Source of the DNA: Discostella pseudostelligera
Lineage: Eukaryota > Bacillariophyta > Thalassiosirophyceae > Thalassiosirales > Thalassiosiraceae
Direction of reading: 5' to 3'
Assembly (NCBI GenBank): GCA_036940085.1
Contig: JALLBK010001040.1
Coordinates: 1 to 20,473, forward strand
DNA length: 20,473 nt
Shown: in pieces, positions 9,516 to 18,804 of the stretch
How the letters are laid out: each line of letters opens with the position of its first letter
How positions within the stretch are numbered: position 1 is the stretch's first letter
Program-made: the position numbers and the translations under genes
Notes under the pieces: generated by a model
What the model was told of the DNA's origin: nothing
Database searches by the model: none
What the model saw: only the letters and a program-made list of their open reading frames with translations

Positions 9516-11598
9516 TTACAGTTTGATGTTGCATGCGAGCAACGATGGTGTGCATCTAAGAAGTTCATACATGACCGAGTATCCAAGGACATCTCTTCCG
9601 ATCCATCCTATAACGGCAGGCATCATTGTCATTGAAAAATCAGCAAAGGTAGGGCCGACCTTCGCATCATCATACAAAAAATACTTGAGAATCTTCACAC
9701 GGACTACATCTGACTTGTTCTCCATGCGGTTTATAGCCCACAAATCAAAAAGAGATTCTTTTCCATGCGATATTTTGTGGAGCGTATGATTTGATGAACA
9801 AATATCCGCAATGCTAGAATTGTTGCATATGGCTTCGCAAAATACATCCCACCACTTCAAAGAATCCATCATGAATTCGTCCTCTCTAAACAAATCTAAT
9901 GTCTCCAAGCTGCTGTTATGTGCTAATGCTTTACCGACAGCAGTAGCGATTTTTTCATTGATTTCTGGGTCTTGATTTGGAGGTCCTAGTTTCAGGGTTT
10001 TCAACTTTGAGGCCGAAGAGGCCTTCAACACGTCAATCAAAGCTATCCAACCATCAACACTGATATTGGTATTTTCCTGCAAAGTAAGAGTAGAAACTGA
10101 GCTGGATTGAGCTAGGAATTTGACCAACATTGCTGCCCCTTCATCATCAATATTGTTTAGCAGAGCACAAGATCTTCCACGGTAGATCCAGTATCCATTA
10201 AGGAGCGAAAGAATACTATCCAAGCTGCTGATGTAATGAGCCAGCTAGCCGTAAGGTCCAAAGTCTTTAAAGATTTGTGTGCCGCGAGAAATGTCATCAA
10301 CATTTCAGCCGCTTGGTCGTCAATGTTATTCGAACCGACACTAAGCGCATACAAACAGAGTTCTGAATCCAGCAACAACTGGAAGCACTTAATCCACCCT
10401 GCGGAAGTAATGGATCTGTTACCTGCTAATTGCAGTCTCTTTACGGTTGGAGATTTTGACAAAGCTGTTAGAATTGCAACGGCCCCTTCATCATCAATGT
10501 TACAGCATGATAGGCGGAGATCCTCAACTTTCGAGTAAGCAGATCTCAACCAATAGAAAATCCATGCCATCCAACCGAGGTGACTAACTTGCACCAAGTA
10601 AGATCCGGGCATTTTAATTTGAGTGATTTGTTGCTGTCCATAGCGTTCCCCAGTGAGATGGCACCTTCATCCCCTATCTGGTTCTCAACACTAAGGTCAA
10701 GCGTTTCTAATGAGCAATTGGGATTGGACAGGTAGAGTGAGAAGGTACTCCAGCCTTGAGGAGTTATGCGAGGATTATATCTGAGGGAAAAATCCTTCAC
10801 GGTTTTGTTCACCGTCAAGGCGAGGGCAATATTTCCAATGCAGTAGTCATCAAACTCATTACTGCCGAGGTGGAGGCGTTGCAGCTTGGTGGAAGGATTT
10901 CTCAATAAGTAAAACAATGCCAAGCACCCTTTCCTTCCAATACGGACGTACTTCAAGCAGAGATCCAATAAATAGCTCAATCCGGGGAAGTTATTTAATG
11001 AATTCAAGAGATGAGCCGCTCCCTCATCATCAAGTGCAATATTGTCGAGATTGAGTTTCTCCAATCGAACCGTCTTTGATTGCAGCAATGCTGAAACGAA
11101 AGATGGCAATCTTTCTGCCATACTACAATAACCGAAATCAATGGAGCGAAGGTTGTGGTTGTTCTCAATGAATGGAGCAAGGACTAGGAAGAAATCGTCA
11201 AATAAATTGGTGAGGTTGCGACCACAATCATTTATTGCCAAATGCTCAATGGACCGATTGTTGGCAAGCTCGTTGCAAAAGTCTGGCAGTACATGATGAT
11301 AACCACTCTGCATTGAAACACACAACTTCCGCAAATGCTTGTTATTTCCGATGGCACGTCCAACTCTTCTTGCCTCAAAGCAAAGATCGGAAATATAGTC
11401 ATAGGTGGGGTCATAGAAGTCAATGTAGTCATCATCATTATCGTCTTGGCCGCCATGATCCATCTCATCTAAAATATCATCACCTAGAACAATTCTTACT
11501 GCGGCAATGGTGGGGTCGTTGTCATTGGCAATGAGTCTTTGCACTGTTTCATCATCGGCAAAGCGGCACTTGTTGGTTTCGTCTCCGATTTGATCCAT
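9516..11598 (-). pseudogene. Leucine-rich-repeat protein (ribonuclease-inhibitor type), two frameshifts
   Basis: Three successive minus-strand frames form one LRR protein: 11598 to about 10568, then to about 10165, then to 9516, roughly 690 residues if joined. Repeats of 24-29 residues recur with the cores NNIDDEGA and ITSxGW, for example DDEGAAHLL, NIDDEGAVAIL, NIDDQAAEML and NIDDEGAAMLV. The C-terminus (NHTLHKIS, then VVRVKILKYFL, then VIGWIGRD and a final PSLLACN) resembles the closing module I associate with diatom LRR proteins; this is from memory. Frame 1 breaks in a T-run after SVGW; frame 2 breaks just after TVEDLVLC. Each is explained by one missing base, and no intron signals fit. 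The gene is therefore either a young pseudogene or two homopolymer-type sequencing errors. The first frame alone is 350 residues with an acidic N-terminus. Such LRR proteins bind proteins; the partner is unknown. Confidence 0.72.
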
Positions 11599-12339
11599 TG
11601 TTTATCGCCTCGCGTCGAAAATGATATCGCCTTTGCTTGTTGCAGTTGCAGTTGCAGTTGCAGTTGCTAGTACTGATACTGATACAGTTGATTTCGATTT
11701 GGCATCGGTTCGCGTCGAGGTCGTCGTCACAGATCGTCCCCCACTACTGGCCAGCACGAGCTCGTCGTCACCTACTACCGCTACTACCGGCCGCCAGCCG
11801 CCAGCATGGTCATGGTAGGGTAGGGAGGCAGGAGGCGGTCGGTTATGGTCATGGTCAATGTCATGTCAGTCTCAGTCGGTGTCAGTGTCATGAACTCGCC
11901 ACGTGGAATCATTTTTTGTATGCCACGTGTAAGCACGAAAAGCGGCGTGGTCTGGCTGCCAACAAGAGTGGGTTGGTAACGGGAATTGGCGATAACGGCT
12001 ACGTTACCATCGTTCATAAATTCGCCAAACGACTACGTCGTTGAGATGGTGCAGCTGGTTCACTTGTGACATTCAGCATTCAACATGTCCACTCCGCGAG
12101 AAAGAAGATTCCTACAATGTCCAGTATCCACCACACAAGAGTGCCAAGCGAAGCAACAATCAAGAAGCACATCTCGTGCTAAACATGTGGATTTAGAAAG
12201 TTCATGCGAAAAGCGGCTTCCCCCCCTACCTGCCTTTTATCTCCTTGCTCTTTGCCGCTTTTTCCTTCCTTCTTGCTGCAAGAAATCGCCTCTATCCAGC
12301 CATCCCCTCCTCCCTCCTCCCTACGAAACCGATAAAAAT
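11599..12339. promoter_or_regulatory. Divergent region between the LRR and CCCH genes
   Basis: This 741-bp stretch has no recognised gene. It holds a GTTGCA microsatellite (11639-11667), a GATACT-type repeat beside it, Pro/Ser-like simple sequence in the plus frames, and two CACGTG G-boxes at 11900-11905 and 11924-11929, 24 bp apart. A C/T-rich tract (CCTCCTCCCTCCTCCC, about 12306-12321) lies just before the proposed start of the CCCH gene and probably belongs to its leader. An open frame from ATG 12085 runs through the region in the same frame as ATG 12340; it looks low in coding character. Confidence 0.4.
11639..11667. repeat. GTTGCA hexanucleotide microsatellite
   Basis: A perfect six-base unit is repeated nearly five times, 40 bp upstream of the LRR gene start codon on the opposite strand. 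It is immediately followed by two copies of a TACTGA unit (11670-11685). These are simple repeats, and no function is claimed. Confidence 0.9.
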
Positions 12340-15300
12340 ATGGTGAGTGACGTGATATTGACGATGATGGGCTGCGTGCGGCTGCCTGGGTATGTATGGG
12401 GGCGAGAGGGTGGTGATTGGTGTGCCGCGTCGCGGGTAGATCGACCGTCATTGTGGTGTGGCAGTGCGGTAGCATCACGTGCGTCGGCAATCGGCTTATC
12501 AGTTGCCTCGAAACATGTTGGCTTGCCATTCTTATTGCCATCGTCTCTCGTCTCGCCCATCGAATTCTCCATGGGCAAATATTTTTGCCCATCTATGTCC
12601 AAGCATTTTCTCTGAATATATTCGAGTGGGGGGAGGGGCTGAATTATGTTGCACTTTGTCGTCACATTTTAGTTTAGCTCACTATGATTTATGCTGGCTC
12701 CTTCACCTTGTCATAGTCTTGGGCAAGCCCCGGCCCAGGTGAAAGCCGGGGCTCGCCTGGGCGATCCGGCTCAGGCTCGGGCGTCCCAAGTATATCAAGT
12801 TGTATATCAGAGGGAGATGCACCATCAGATGCAAATATTCGGTTTTCATCGATACCAGCAAGTAGTAGGGGTGATCAGCCGCAGATACACCACAGTGTCA
12901 CGTGGAGAGATGAGGATGCGGGAGAAGCAACGTCTGCTATGCGAGGAGGGTATCAATCACCGCATCATCAATCAAGATTACTAAGTTACACACAACCATC
13001 CCATCATGTTGTTCATCGATCACCACCACTAGCGCAATCGTATACGCTGGTGAACCATCCGCAGCATCCATTACTCATCCAGCAGCAACAGTTCGAGATG
13101 AGTAATTCACCTCCACCTCAGATGCAGAGATCTCTCTACTCATCCACCGAAATAAGTCCATTCGGAAGTACTATTGAAGGACCCTACTATGCATCATTAC
13201 GATCACCGCAGCAAGCGCAATCATTCTTACCCTCCCCAGTAGGGGGGCATTTTCCTCAATATTTGAGCTCAATCCATCGCCCAATGACTTCTTCCGCCCA
13301 GGCTACTCCGACATCAAGGCCCCATACTATGACACCGTCGTCTACTATCACTGCCGATACTAATGACAGATTTGATGGACGCCTGCGATCGGCTACCTCC
13401 CTACCAACCACACCGGTCAGACAACAAACTACTACAGCCTCATCCGAGAAGCAAGACTCTCCCAAACCACTTCCACAGAATCTTCGGGGAGATCCCTTCC
13501 GCTCAGCCAAGGTCAAGACCGAACTTTGCCGATTCTTCAATACTGAAAAGGGTTGCGTGTTTGGTGACAAGTGCAACTACGCGCATGGAGAGCACGAGCT
13601 TAAATTCAATAAGTTGATGGATCTAGAGAGAGCGGGTTTGGTGGACGTGGAGGTGTTTCGGTGTCACGTATGTTTTACATGGGTAGCGACGGGTGCATGG
13701 TGAGTGTGATAGGTTGGACCGACGTCGTCCTTTGTGAAAAGTATTGGCTGATCTAACCCTCGCTGGTTATGCTTCTTTCGTCCTGCCTTAGCCCTTTCGA
13801 TCAGAGATGTACAAGATTGCATGATCCTCGAGTTATCGGGGCCCAACCATCCTGGCTTCCGCATGCCGAAGTTTTGGTGAACATTTCTAAGAGTGGGCGA
13901 GAGATCGACAAGTTGTACCATCAACAGTATTCTTCGGTGTACAGCTGCTCACCCATTTATGATTTCAGCCCGGCGAAGAAGTGGACGGCAGATGAAGAAA
14001 GTACCCAATTGGCATGGAAAGAGTTCTATTCCTTTTGCTGTAACATGGACGCAAGCGAACACGGCTCACAACTTAAAAGTGCATCACCACCACCAGACGC
14101 TAAATTTTCAGAAATAAATCGGCTCACCATGGCATTAATCATGAGGGGGAAGGTCAAGGCTCGGCAATTCTTATATCATCCCTCTCATCTCTTCTGCGGT
14201 GAGCTATGCTTGGTCCTTCAAACTTGCTACTTTCGATTGGATGTAATTAAGTTGTCCCATGAAGTTCAACGGTACCAAGTGGTGGAAATATCCAAAACAG
14301 AAGCCACTGAAACATCTGACAAAGATAAAAGTGATCACATTGTCGTCGCTCGAGAGATTGCCTTCGGCCCAGTCGCGGATGCTAGTGTCCATCAAGTGTC
14401 CATATGGTTTAACATAAACCCAGCAGATATTGTCCAGTGCACTCGACAGCAGGCTAGGCGGCAGAAGCGATCACGACATCGGGTTCGAGCGAAGCGGAAC
14501 ATTGAAAGTGCACTCGAAAGCGCAAAGGTTGGGGGTTCGATTTCTATTCCACCCTTCATCTCTCATCAGCCGATGGACGATGCAGCATTCGACCTGATTA
14601 CTGGAATTCAAACTCATAGGTATCGTGTCCTCGAGTACTTATTGTCCGGTACTGATGATCGCGCACTTCAATCTTTAGCGTTGGAGGAAGAGAGTCTGAA
14701 AAAGAACTTCGTGAGCCAAAGGCGATTTTGGATGACTTGGACATGGCCCAAAACGATAGAAAGTAGCAGCATCGATGAAGACACTGAAGTTCCAGTGGTC
14801 GACGGTACTTACAATTTTGTCACATATGGAGATCCAGGATACGGGGAAGACTCCATTTTCTTTGGAATAGACGACCATGATCAGACTGTACAGCATCAGG
14901 TAGTGTCACAACGGGCGAAGCTAGCAACTGGCTTTGTTTGGAAATCGTTCGTGACGAACTTACAACTGTTGTTAGGGCAAGTGACCGATGGCATCCACTC
15001 GCAGGAACAGCAGACGATGCCAACACATGATCCTATCTTACCGACAATTCGCCGACTTAGCACCCTTCGGAGTTTATCCTTGGGAATATCAGAAAGTTCT
15101 TCAAGGTGAGTTTTCCACTTTGGTGCAATTTGCATATCGTTCTTCTCAACTACCCTCTCGTCCAATCTCACATCTTATTCCAACTTGTTCGATGACTAGT
15201 GTATTCCCAAGACTTAGTTCTCAAATGCAAACGTATACTACCGCATTCAATTCATTAGATGACTTGATTCGCGAGTGGCAATTGCTGTACCACTCATTGG

Positions 15301-15422
15301 AAGAAAATGCATCGCACCCCTGGAGAGATGCCAAGCCAGATTTGGTGAAACGCAAGCCAATGACATATCCCCTCGAGGATGCGGCGCATAGTTGGAGCCG
15401 AGAGGTACCACATTTTGACTGA
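12340..15422 (+). CDS. Tandem CCCH zinc-finger protein, probable RNA-binding regulator
   Basis: The proposed exons are 12340-12342, 12717-13699, 13792-15105 and 15200-15422, encoding 840 residues. Two fingers fit the TIS11-type pattern C-x8-C-x5-C-x3-H: C272, C281, C287, H291 (after KTEL) and C320, C329, C335, H339. The codon for C329 is split by the 92-nt intron 13700-13791. TIS11/ZFP36 proteins bind AU-rich mRNA elements; that role is inferred. The N-terminal 260 residues are Gln/Ser/Pro-rich and probably disordered. The long C-terminal part has a basic QQARRQKRSRHRVRAKR stretch and no recognised domain. The third intron, 15106-15199, is supported by its GTGAGT donor and frame. The start is the weak point. 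The frame is open from 12717 with no ATG until 12939, and ATG 12340 is followed directly by a GTGAGT donor, which suits a one-codon first exon. A start at 12939 is the fallback. Confidence 0.82.
12726..12753. repeat. GC-rich inverted repeat at the start of CCCH exon 2
   Basis: AGCCCCGGC (12726-12734) and GCCGGGGCT (12745-12753) are perfect 9-bp inverted arms around a 10-nt loop. An overlapping pair, GCCCAGG and CCTGGGC, offers an alternative fold. The block of about 70 bp is much richer in G+C than its surroundings and lies just after the proposed acceptor at 12716. It would form a stable hairpin in RNA. Confidence 0.8.
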
Positions 15423-15508
15423 TATTTCATATCCATACATCTGCATAAACTATGACACAAAATTTCCTGAATCTTTGTCTACTCAATACCTCTCTATCAA
15501 CATAAATG

Positions 15509-16789
15509 TCAGGCCTGCTTCAACTTTTGCAAGCCTACTGCCCTCATCCCTCCAATGGCAATCCAACTTCCAAGTACTCCATTGGCATATCTCACCAGCA
15601 AAACAGCTACTTTTCCGAATACATTCACCCATGACCCTATCCTGTTACTTAGTGCTTGCGTCACAGAGAGCAGGAACGGTTCAATTATGCCCTGAAGCAT
15701 CTGATACCGAATGTTACTCACAAACGCCATGAAGAGTCCAGTGTACACGGCGGCAAGGACTACGGACACCGGTTCGGTAGCAACCACATAATGGGGTGCT
15801 ATGAGTGCACGTAGTCGAATAAGTATCGATGTCAATCCATACCCAATTGTTGATGCAATGACCCCAGCATGGAACAATTGTGGCATTGGTAGAAGGAAGG
15901 CCAAAAAGCGCGATGAGAGGGTGGGGGGAGTGTAGCCATCAAATAATGTCGGCTGAAATGCATTTGTTGGCACTTTGTCTCTCCAATTATTCGTTGTTGC
16001 TGTGCTAATAGTACTCGGGTTGTTCATGTTGTGTTCAATGATTTCAGAAAGCATTGCATGGGCGTCCACTGTCCTTGCAACTCTCCACATGCTGTAATAC
16101 TTTCCTGCAAATGGAAAAAGTGAAATAGTAATACAAGGCAAATAGAGTGAGTAGACATTCAATCCATGTTCATGTCCGAATCTAATGTACCACACAAAAA
16201 GAGACTTACCACAAACGGCAGTCAACACACCGGCAAATACGAAATCAAACTCTGGCAATATCCTACCCTTCCCCCTCCTACTAACTTCAGCCATGTATTG
16301 CGTCGTAGCGGCTAAAATGATTTCTAGTATCGATTTCGAAAGGAAGGATGGATCAGCGGCAATTCTATGTGCGTATCCATTCTTTATGGATTGCAAGATA
16401 TGAGTAGGGTGTATTGCAGAGATGATGCAAGTGGCAATTGACTTGATGCCGTTGTTGGGAATATCATTGCCACCACCGCGAGGAGGCAACCTGCCGAGGG
16501 AGAAAAGGTCGCCTTGCCCACTTAGTATCGCTTTGCTTGCCGCATCATCGTCCCATTCATCATGGTAAATGATATCGTTGGTACTGGAAAGCCTTGTTTG
16601 GAATGTAAGCTTTCGATCAATGAAATTCGAATGGGGGAAATGGGTGAGGAATGTTGGTGTCACGAAGTGCACACATGACGGTTGTGGGCGACGACGAAGA
16701 GCATGACAAAATTGACACTGCTCGAGAAGAATGGCAATCGTCGTCGCAATCAGTGCTGCCAATCGGATATTGGATGCGTAGAACTTCAT
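15509..16789 (-). CDS. RETICULATA-related (DUF3411) membrane protein
   Basis: Exons 16789-16210 and 16104-15509 encode 391 residues. The intron 16105-16209 (GTAAGT donor, TTGCAG acceptor) is 105 nt with no stop, so the unspliced frame stays open at 426 residues. Splicing gives VLTAVCGKYYSMW, more typical of the family. The N-terminus has a signal-like helix (10-30), then a basic, Ser/Thr-rich stretch. The RETICULATA-like core runs from about 150: VPTNAFQP at 238-245, YTPPTLSSR at 251-259, hydrophobic helices at about 261-290 and 303-322, and the hallmark SNIRYQ at 323-328 followed by GIIE. Plant members sit in the chloroplast envelope and influence leaf development and plastid metabolism, with no settled biochemical role. 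Plastid location here is inferred, since no Phe follows the signal helix. It converges with the CCCH gene (86 bp) and diverges from UAP. Confidence 0.78.
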   Translation of the reverse strand: MKFYASNIRLAALIATTIAILLEQCQFCHALRRRPQPSCVHFVTPTFLTHFPHSNFIDRKLTFQTRLSSTNDIIYHDEWDDDAASKAILSGQGDLFSLGRLPPRGGGNDIPNNGIKSIATCIISAIHPTHILQSIKNGYAHRIAADPSFLSKSILEIILAATTQYMAEVSRRGKGRILPEFDFVFAGVLTAVCGKSLFVWYIRFGHEHGLNVYSLYLPCITISLFPFAGKYYSMWRVARTVDAHAMLSEIIEHNMNNPSTISTATTNNWRDKVPTNAFQPTLFDGYTPPTLSSRFLAFLLPMPQLFHAGVIASTIGYGLTSILIRLRALIAPHYVVATEPVSVVLAAVYTGLFMAFVSNIRYQMLQGIIEPFLLSVTQALSNRIGSWVNVFGKVAVLLVRYANGVLGSWIAIGGMRAVGLQKLKQA

Positions 16790-17161
16790 TTGTTTGTTAG
16801 TGAATGTGGAATGAAGCTCCGCCTCCCTATGGTCATGCCATGCATCCCATCATGGTCACGCCCGCCCGATGCTCGATTGCTCGATGCATGAATGAAGGAA
16901 AGATACGCAGCTCCCGCCAAATCTGAAGAATGAAAGATACGCCTCTCCCGCCAAATCTTTTGCCTCAAGATTCCATCGGCACTTCATTCAACTTCACACT
17001 TCATTCATTCACCAATCATCGTCACCATGAACCATGAACTAATTGATATTGAACCAGCCCCATATCCTCCACTTCCTATTCCAACTCCAAGCTACCGCCA
17101 GTGCCATAATTTCCTCTCTGTGCTATCATAATATCAAACGAGACAATCGGCAAACTTAATA
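16790..17161. promoter_or_regulatory. Divergent upstream region of the RETICULATA-related and UAP genes
   Basis: No gene was recognised in these 372 bp. The main structure is the tandem repeat 16898-16958, each copy of which carries TCCCGCCAAAT, an E2F-like element in reverse orientation (16912-16922 and 16946-16956). It lies about 110-170 bp upstream of the minus-strand start and 200-260 bp upstream of the plus-strand start, so either gene or both could be under its control. Confidence 0.45.
16898..16958. repeat. Two direct copies of a 27-nt element with an E2F-like core
   Basis: Copies at 16898-16924 and 16932-16958 match at 25 of 27 bases and start 34 bp apart. Both end in CTCCCGCCAAATCT or its one-base variant. 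The seven-base spacer is AT-rich. Confidence 0.88.
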
Positions 17162-18646
17162 ATGAGCAACAACGACATGAACAACAACGACGCCTACACC
17201 ACGCTCCTCGCCTCCGTCACCCAACGATGCGAGGCCGTCGGTCAATCTCACATCCTATCATATCTCTCCGATACAACCATCTCCCAAAAGGACAAACTAT
17301 CCTTCCTCCAATCGATTAATGATGTACCACTAGAAAGTCTTGCGGATTATCTAAAGGGAGCACTTGAGGAGGAGGAAAAGCTGCAAAACATTGATCCAAC
17401 CAACACTAATGGTGATGCAAACAAGGTAGCGATTGAACCATTCGCCGGAGAGACAGCCAGCACCACCACAACCGACCCGACTCAACTTGCTTCATTGCGA
17501 GAGGCAAACACTCTCGGTATGAAAGCCATCTCCAATGGAGAAGTGGCCGCTCTACTACTCGCCGGAGGGCAAGGCACACGCTTAGGCTACGATGGTCCCA
17601 AGGGAATGTATGATATTGGACTACCCTCTCATCGGACATTGTTCCAATTCATGGCAGAGCGGATTAAAAAGCTTGGACAATTGTCAGGTGGTGGAGATAG
17701 GACTGTGCCATTCTACATTATGACAAGTCCATTAAATCACGAGGCAACCACACAGTATTTTGCATCCCAAAATAATTTTGGAATTGATGTTCAATTCTTC
17801 CCTCAGGGGACATTACCAGCCCTTACTCCCGATGGTAAAATTATTCTAGAGACTCCCATATCCTTATCATTGGCACCGGATGGCAATGGTGGGATTTATC
17901 CTGCCATGGTGAAACATGGTATACTATCGGATATGAAAGCACGGGGCATCAAATACATTCATGTCTTTGGTGTGGACAATGCATTAGTCAGGCCTGCCGA
18001 TCCAACCTTTGTGGGATACTGCATCCAACATAATGCCGATTGTGGTAATAAGGTATTGTGGAAGACCAGTCCTGATGAAAAGGTGGGAGTCGTTGCCACG
18101 AAAGATGGCAAGCCGTGCATTGTGGAATATAGTGATACTAGCAAGGCGATGAGTGAACGTACCGATGAACATGGACGATTGATCTTTGGTGCTGGGAATA
18201 TATGTAATCATTTTTATACATTGGACTTTTTGGAGAAGGAGATTGTGCCCAATCTTGGGAATATGTATCATGTTGCCCGGAAGAAGGTTCCGTATTACGA
18301 TGAGGAGTTGAAGAGGACAGTGAAGCCAACGGAGAATAATGGGATCAAGTTGGAAAGTTTCATTTTCGATGTCTTTCCATTGTCGCAGAATATGGCTGTG
18401 TTGGATGTCGCACGTGTGGAGGAATTTGCGCCAGTGAAGAACCCACCTGGATCGGAATCGGATAGTCCGGATACGGCACGTGCATTGTTTAGTAATGTTG
18501 CCAAGGAGTGGCTACGGAAGGCAGGTGCGATATTGAAGGGAGATGTGGAGAGTGATGCGTGTGAGGTTGGTCCGTTGACGAGTTATGGTGGGGAGGGATT
18601 GGAGGAGTATATGGGGAAGGAGGTGGAGTGCCCATTTAGCGTTTGA
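17162..18646 (+). CDS. UAP1: UDP-N-acetylglucosamine pyrophosphorylase
   Basis: This single-exon gene encodes 494 residues, close to the usual eukaryotic length. The enzyme makes UDP-GlcNAc from UTP and GlcNAc-1-phosphate (EC 2.7.7.23), the precursor for chitin, N-glycans and GPI anchors, in the cytosol. The nucleotide-binding loop LAGGQGTRLGYDGPKG is at 133-148, followed by the uridine-binding region with YIMTSPLNHEAT, QGTLPAL, APDGNGGIY (238-246) and VFGVDN (268-273). Further conserved stretches are PCIVEYSD, GNICNHFYTLDFLE and the C-terminal LESFIFDVFP. Residues 1-115 form the helical N-terminal domain with Asn/Thr-rich insertions. ATG 17162 is the first in-frame start and has an A-rich preceding context. 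The related UDP-sugar pyrophosphorylases are less likely, given the LESFIFD and GNGG signatures. Many centric diatoms make chitin fibres, which would fit, but this gene alone does not show that. Confidence 0.95.
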   Translation: MSNNDMNNNDAYTTLLASVTQRCEAVGQSHILSYLSDTTISQKDKLSFLQSINDVPLESLADYLKGALEEEEKLQNIDPTNTNGDANKVAIEPFAGETASTTTTDPTQLASLREANTLGMKAISNGEVAALLLAGGQGTRLGYDGPKGMYDIGLPSHRTLFQFMAERIKKLGQLSGGGDRTVPFYIMTSPLNHEATTQYFASQNNFGIDVQFFPQGTLPALTPDGKIILETPISLSLAPDGNGGIYPAMVKHGILSDMKARGIKYIHVFGVDNALVRPADPTFVGYCIQHNADCGNKVLWKTSPDEKVGVVATKDGKPCIVEYSDTSKAMSERTDEHGRLIFGAGNICNHFYTLDFLEKEIVPNLGNMYHVARKKVPYYDEELKRTVKPTENNGIKLESFIFDVFPLSQNMAVLDVARVEEFAPVKNPPGSESDSPDTARALFSNVAKEWLRKAGAILKGDVESDACEVGPLTSYGGEGLEEYMGKEVECPFSV

Positions 18647-18804
18647 ATAGTTTGATTGCGATGGTAGATGCAACGGTTGTGTTTGATGTGTAATTATTGA
18701 TAGAAGAGTAGCATTTTAACCCTATCCCTTTAGAGACAACATTTTGTTTCGACTGCGGTGGTTAGTATTTACAAGTGCTCAATGTAGTGTAATTTTGGAT
18801 TGGA

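Noticed and set aside
10540..10620. Introns as the cause of the LRR frame breaks
   Set aside because: No GT-AG pair of plausible length fits, and the LRR register is continuous across the breaks apart from one base.
11621..12044. Open frames with Val/Ala and Gln/Leu runs
   Set aside because: The runs are just the GTTGCA microsatellite read in different frames.
12085..12615. Open frame from ATG 12085 as a gene, or as a longer first exon of the CCCH gene
   Set aside because: It is Ser/Pro/Arg-rich without family resemblance and crosses a good GTGAGT donor. A longer first exon ending at 12342 remains possible, but nothing supports it as coding.
17406..18504. Minus-strand open frames over UAP1
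   Set aside because: They are antisense to a gene with full-length conserved motifs.
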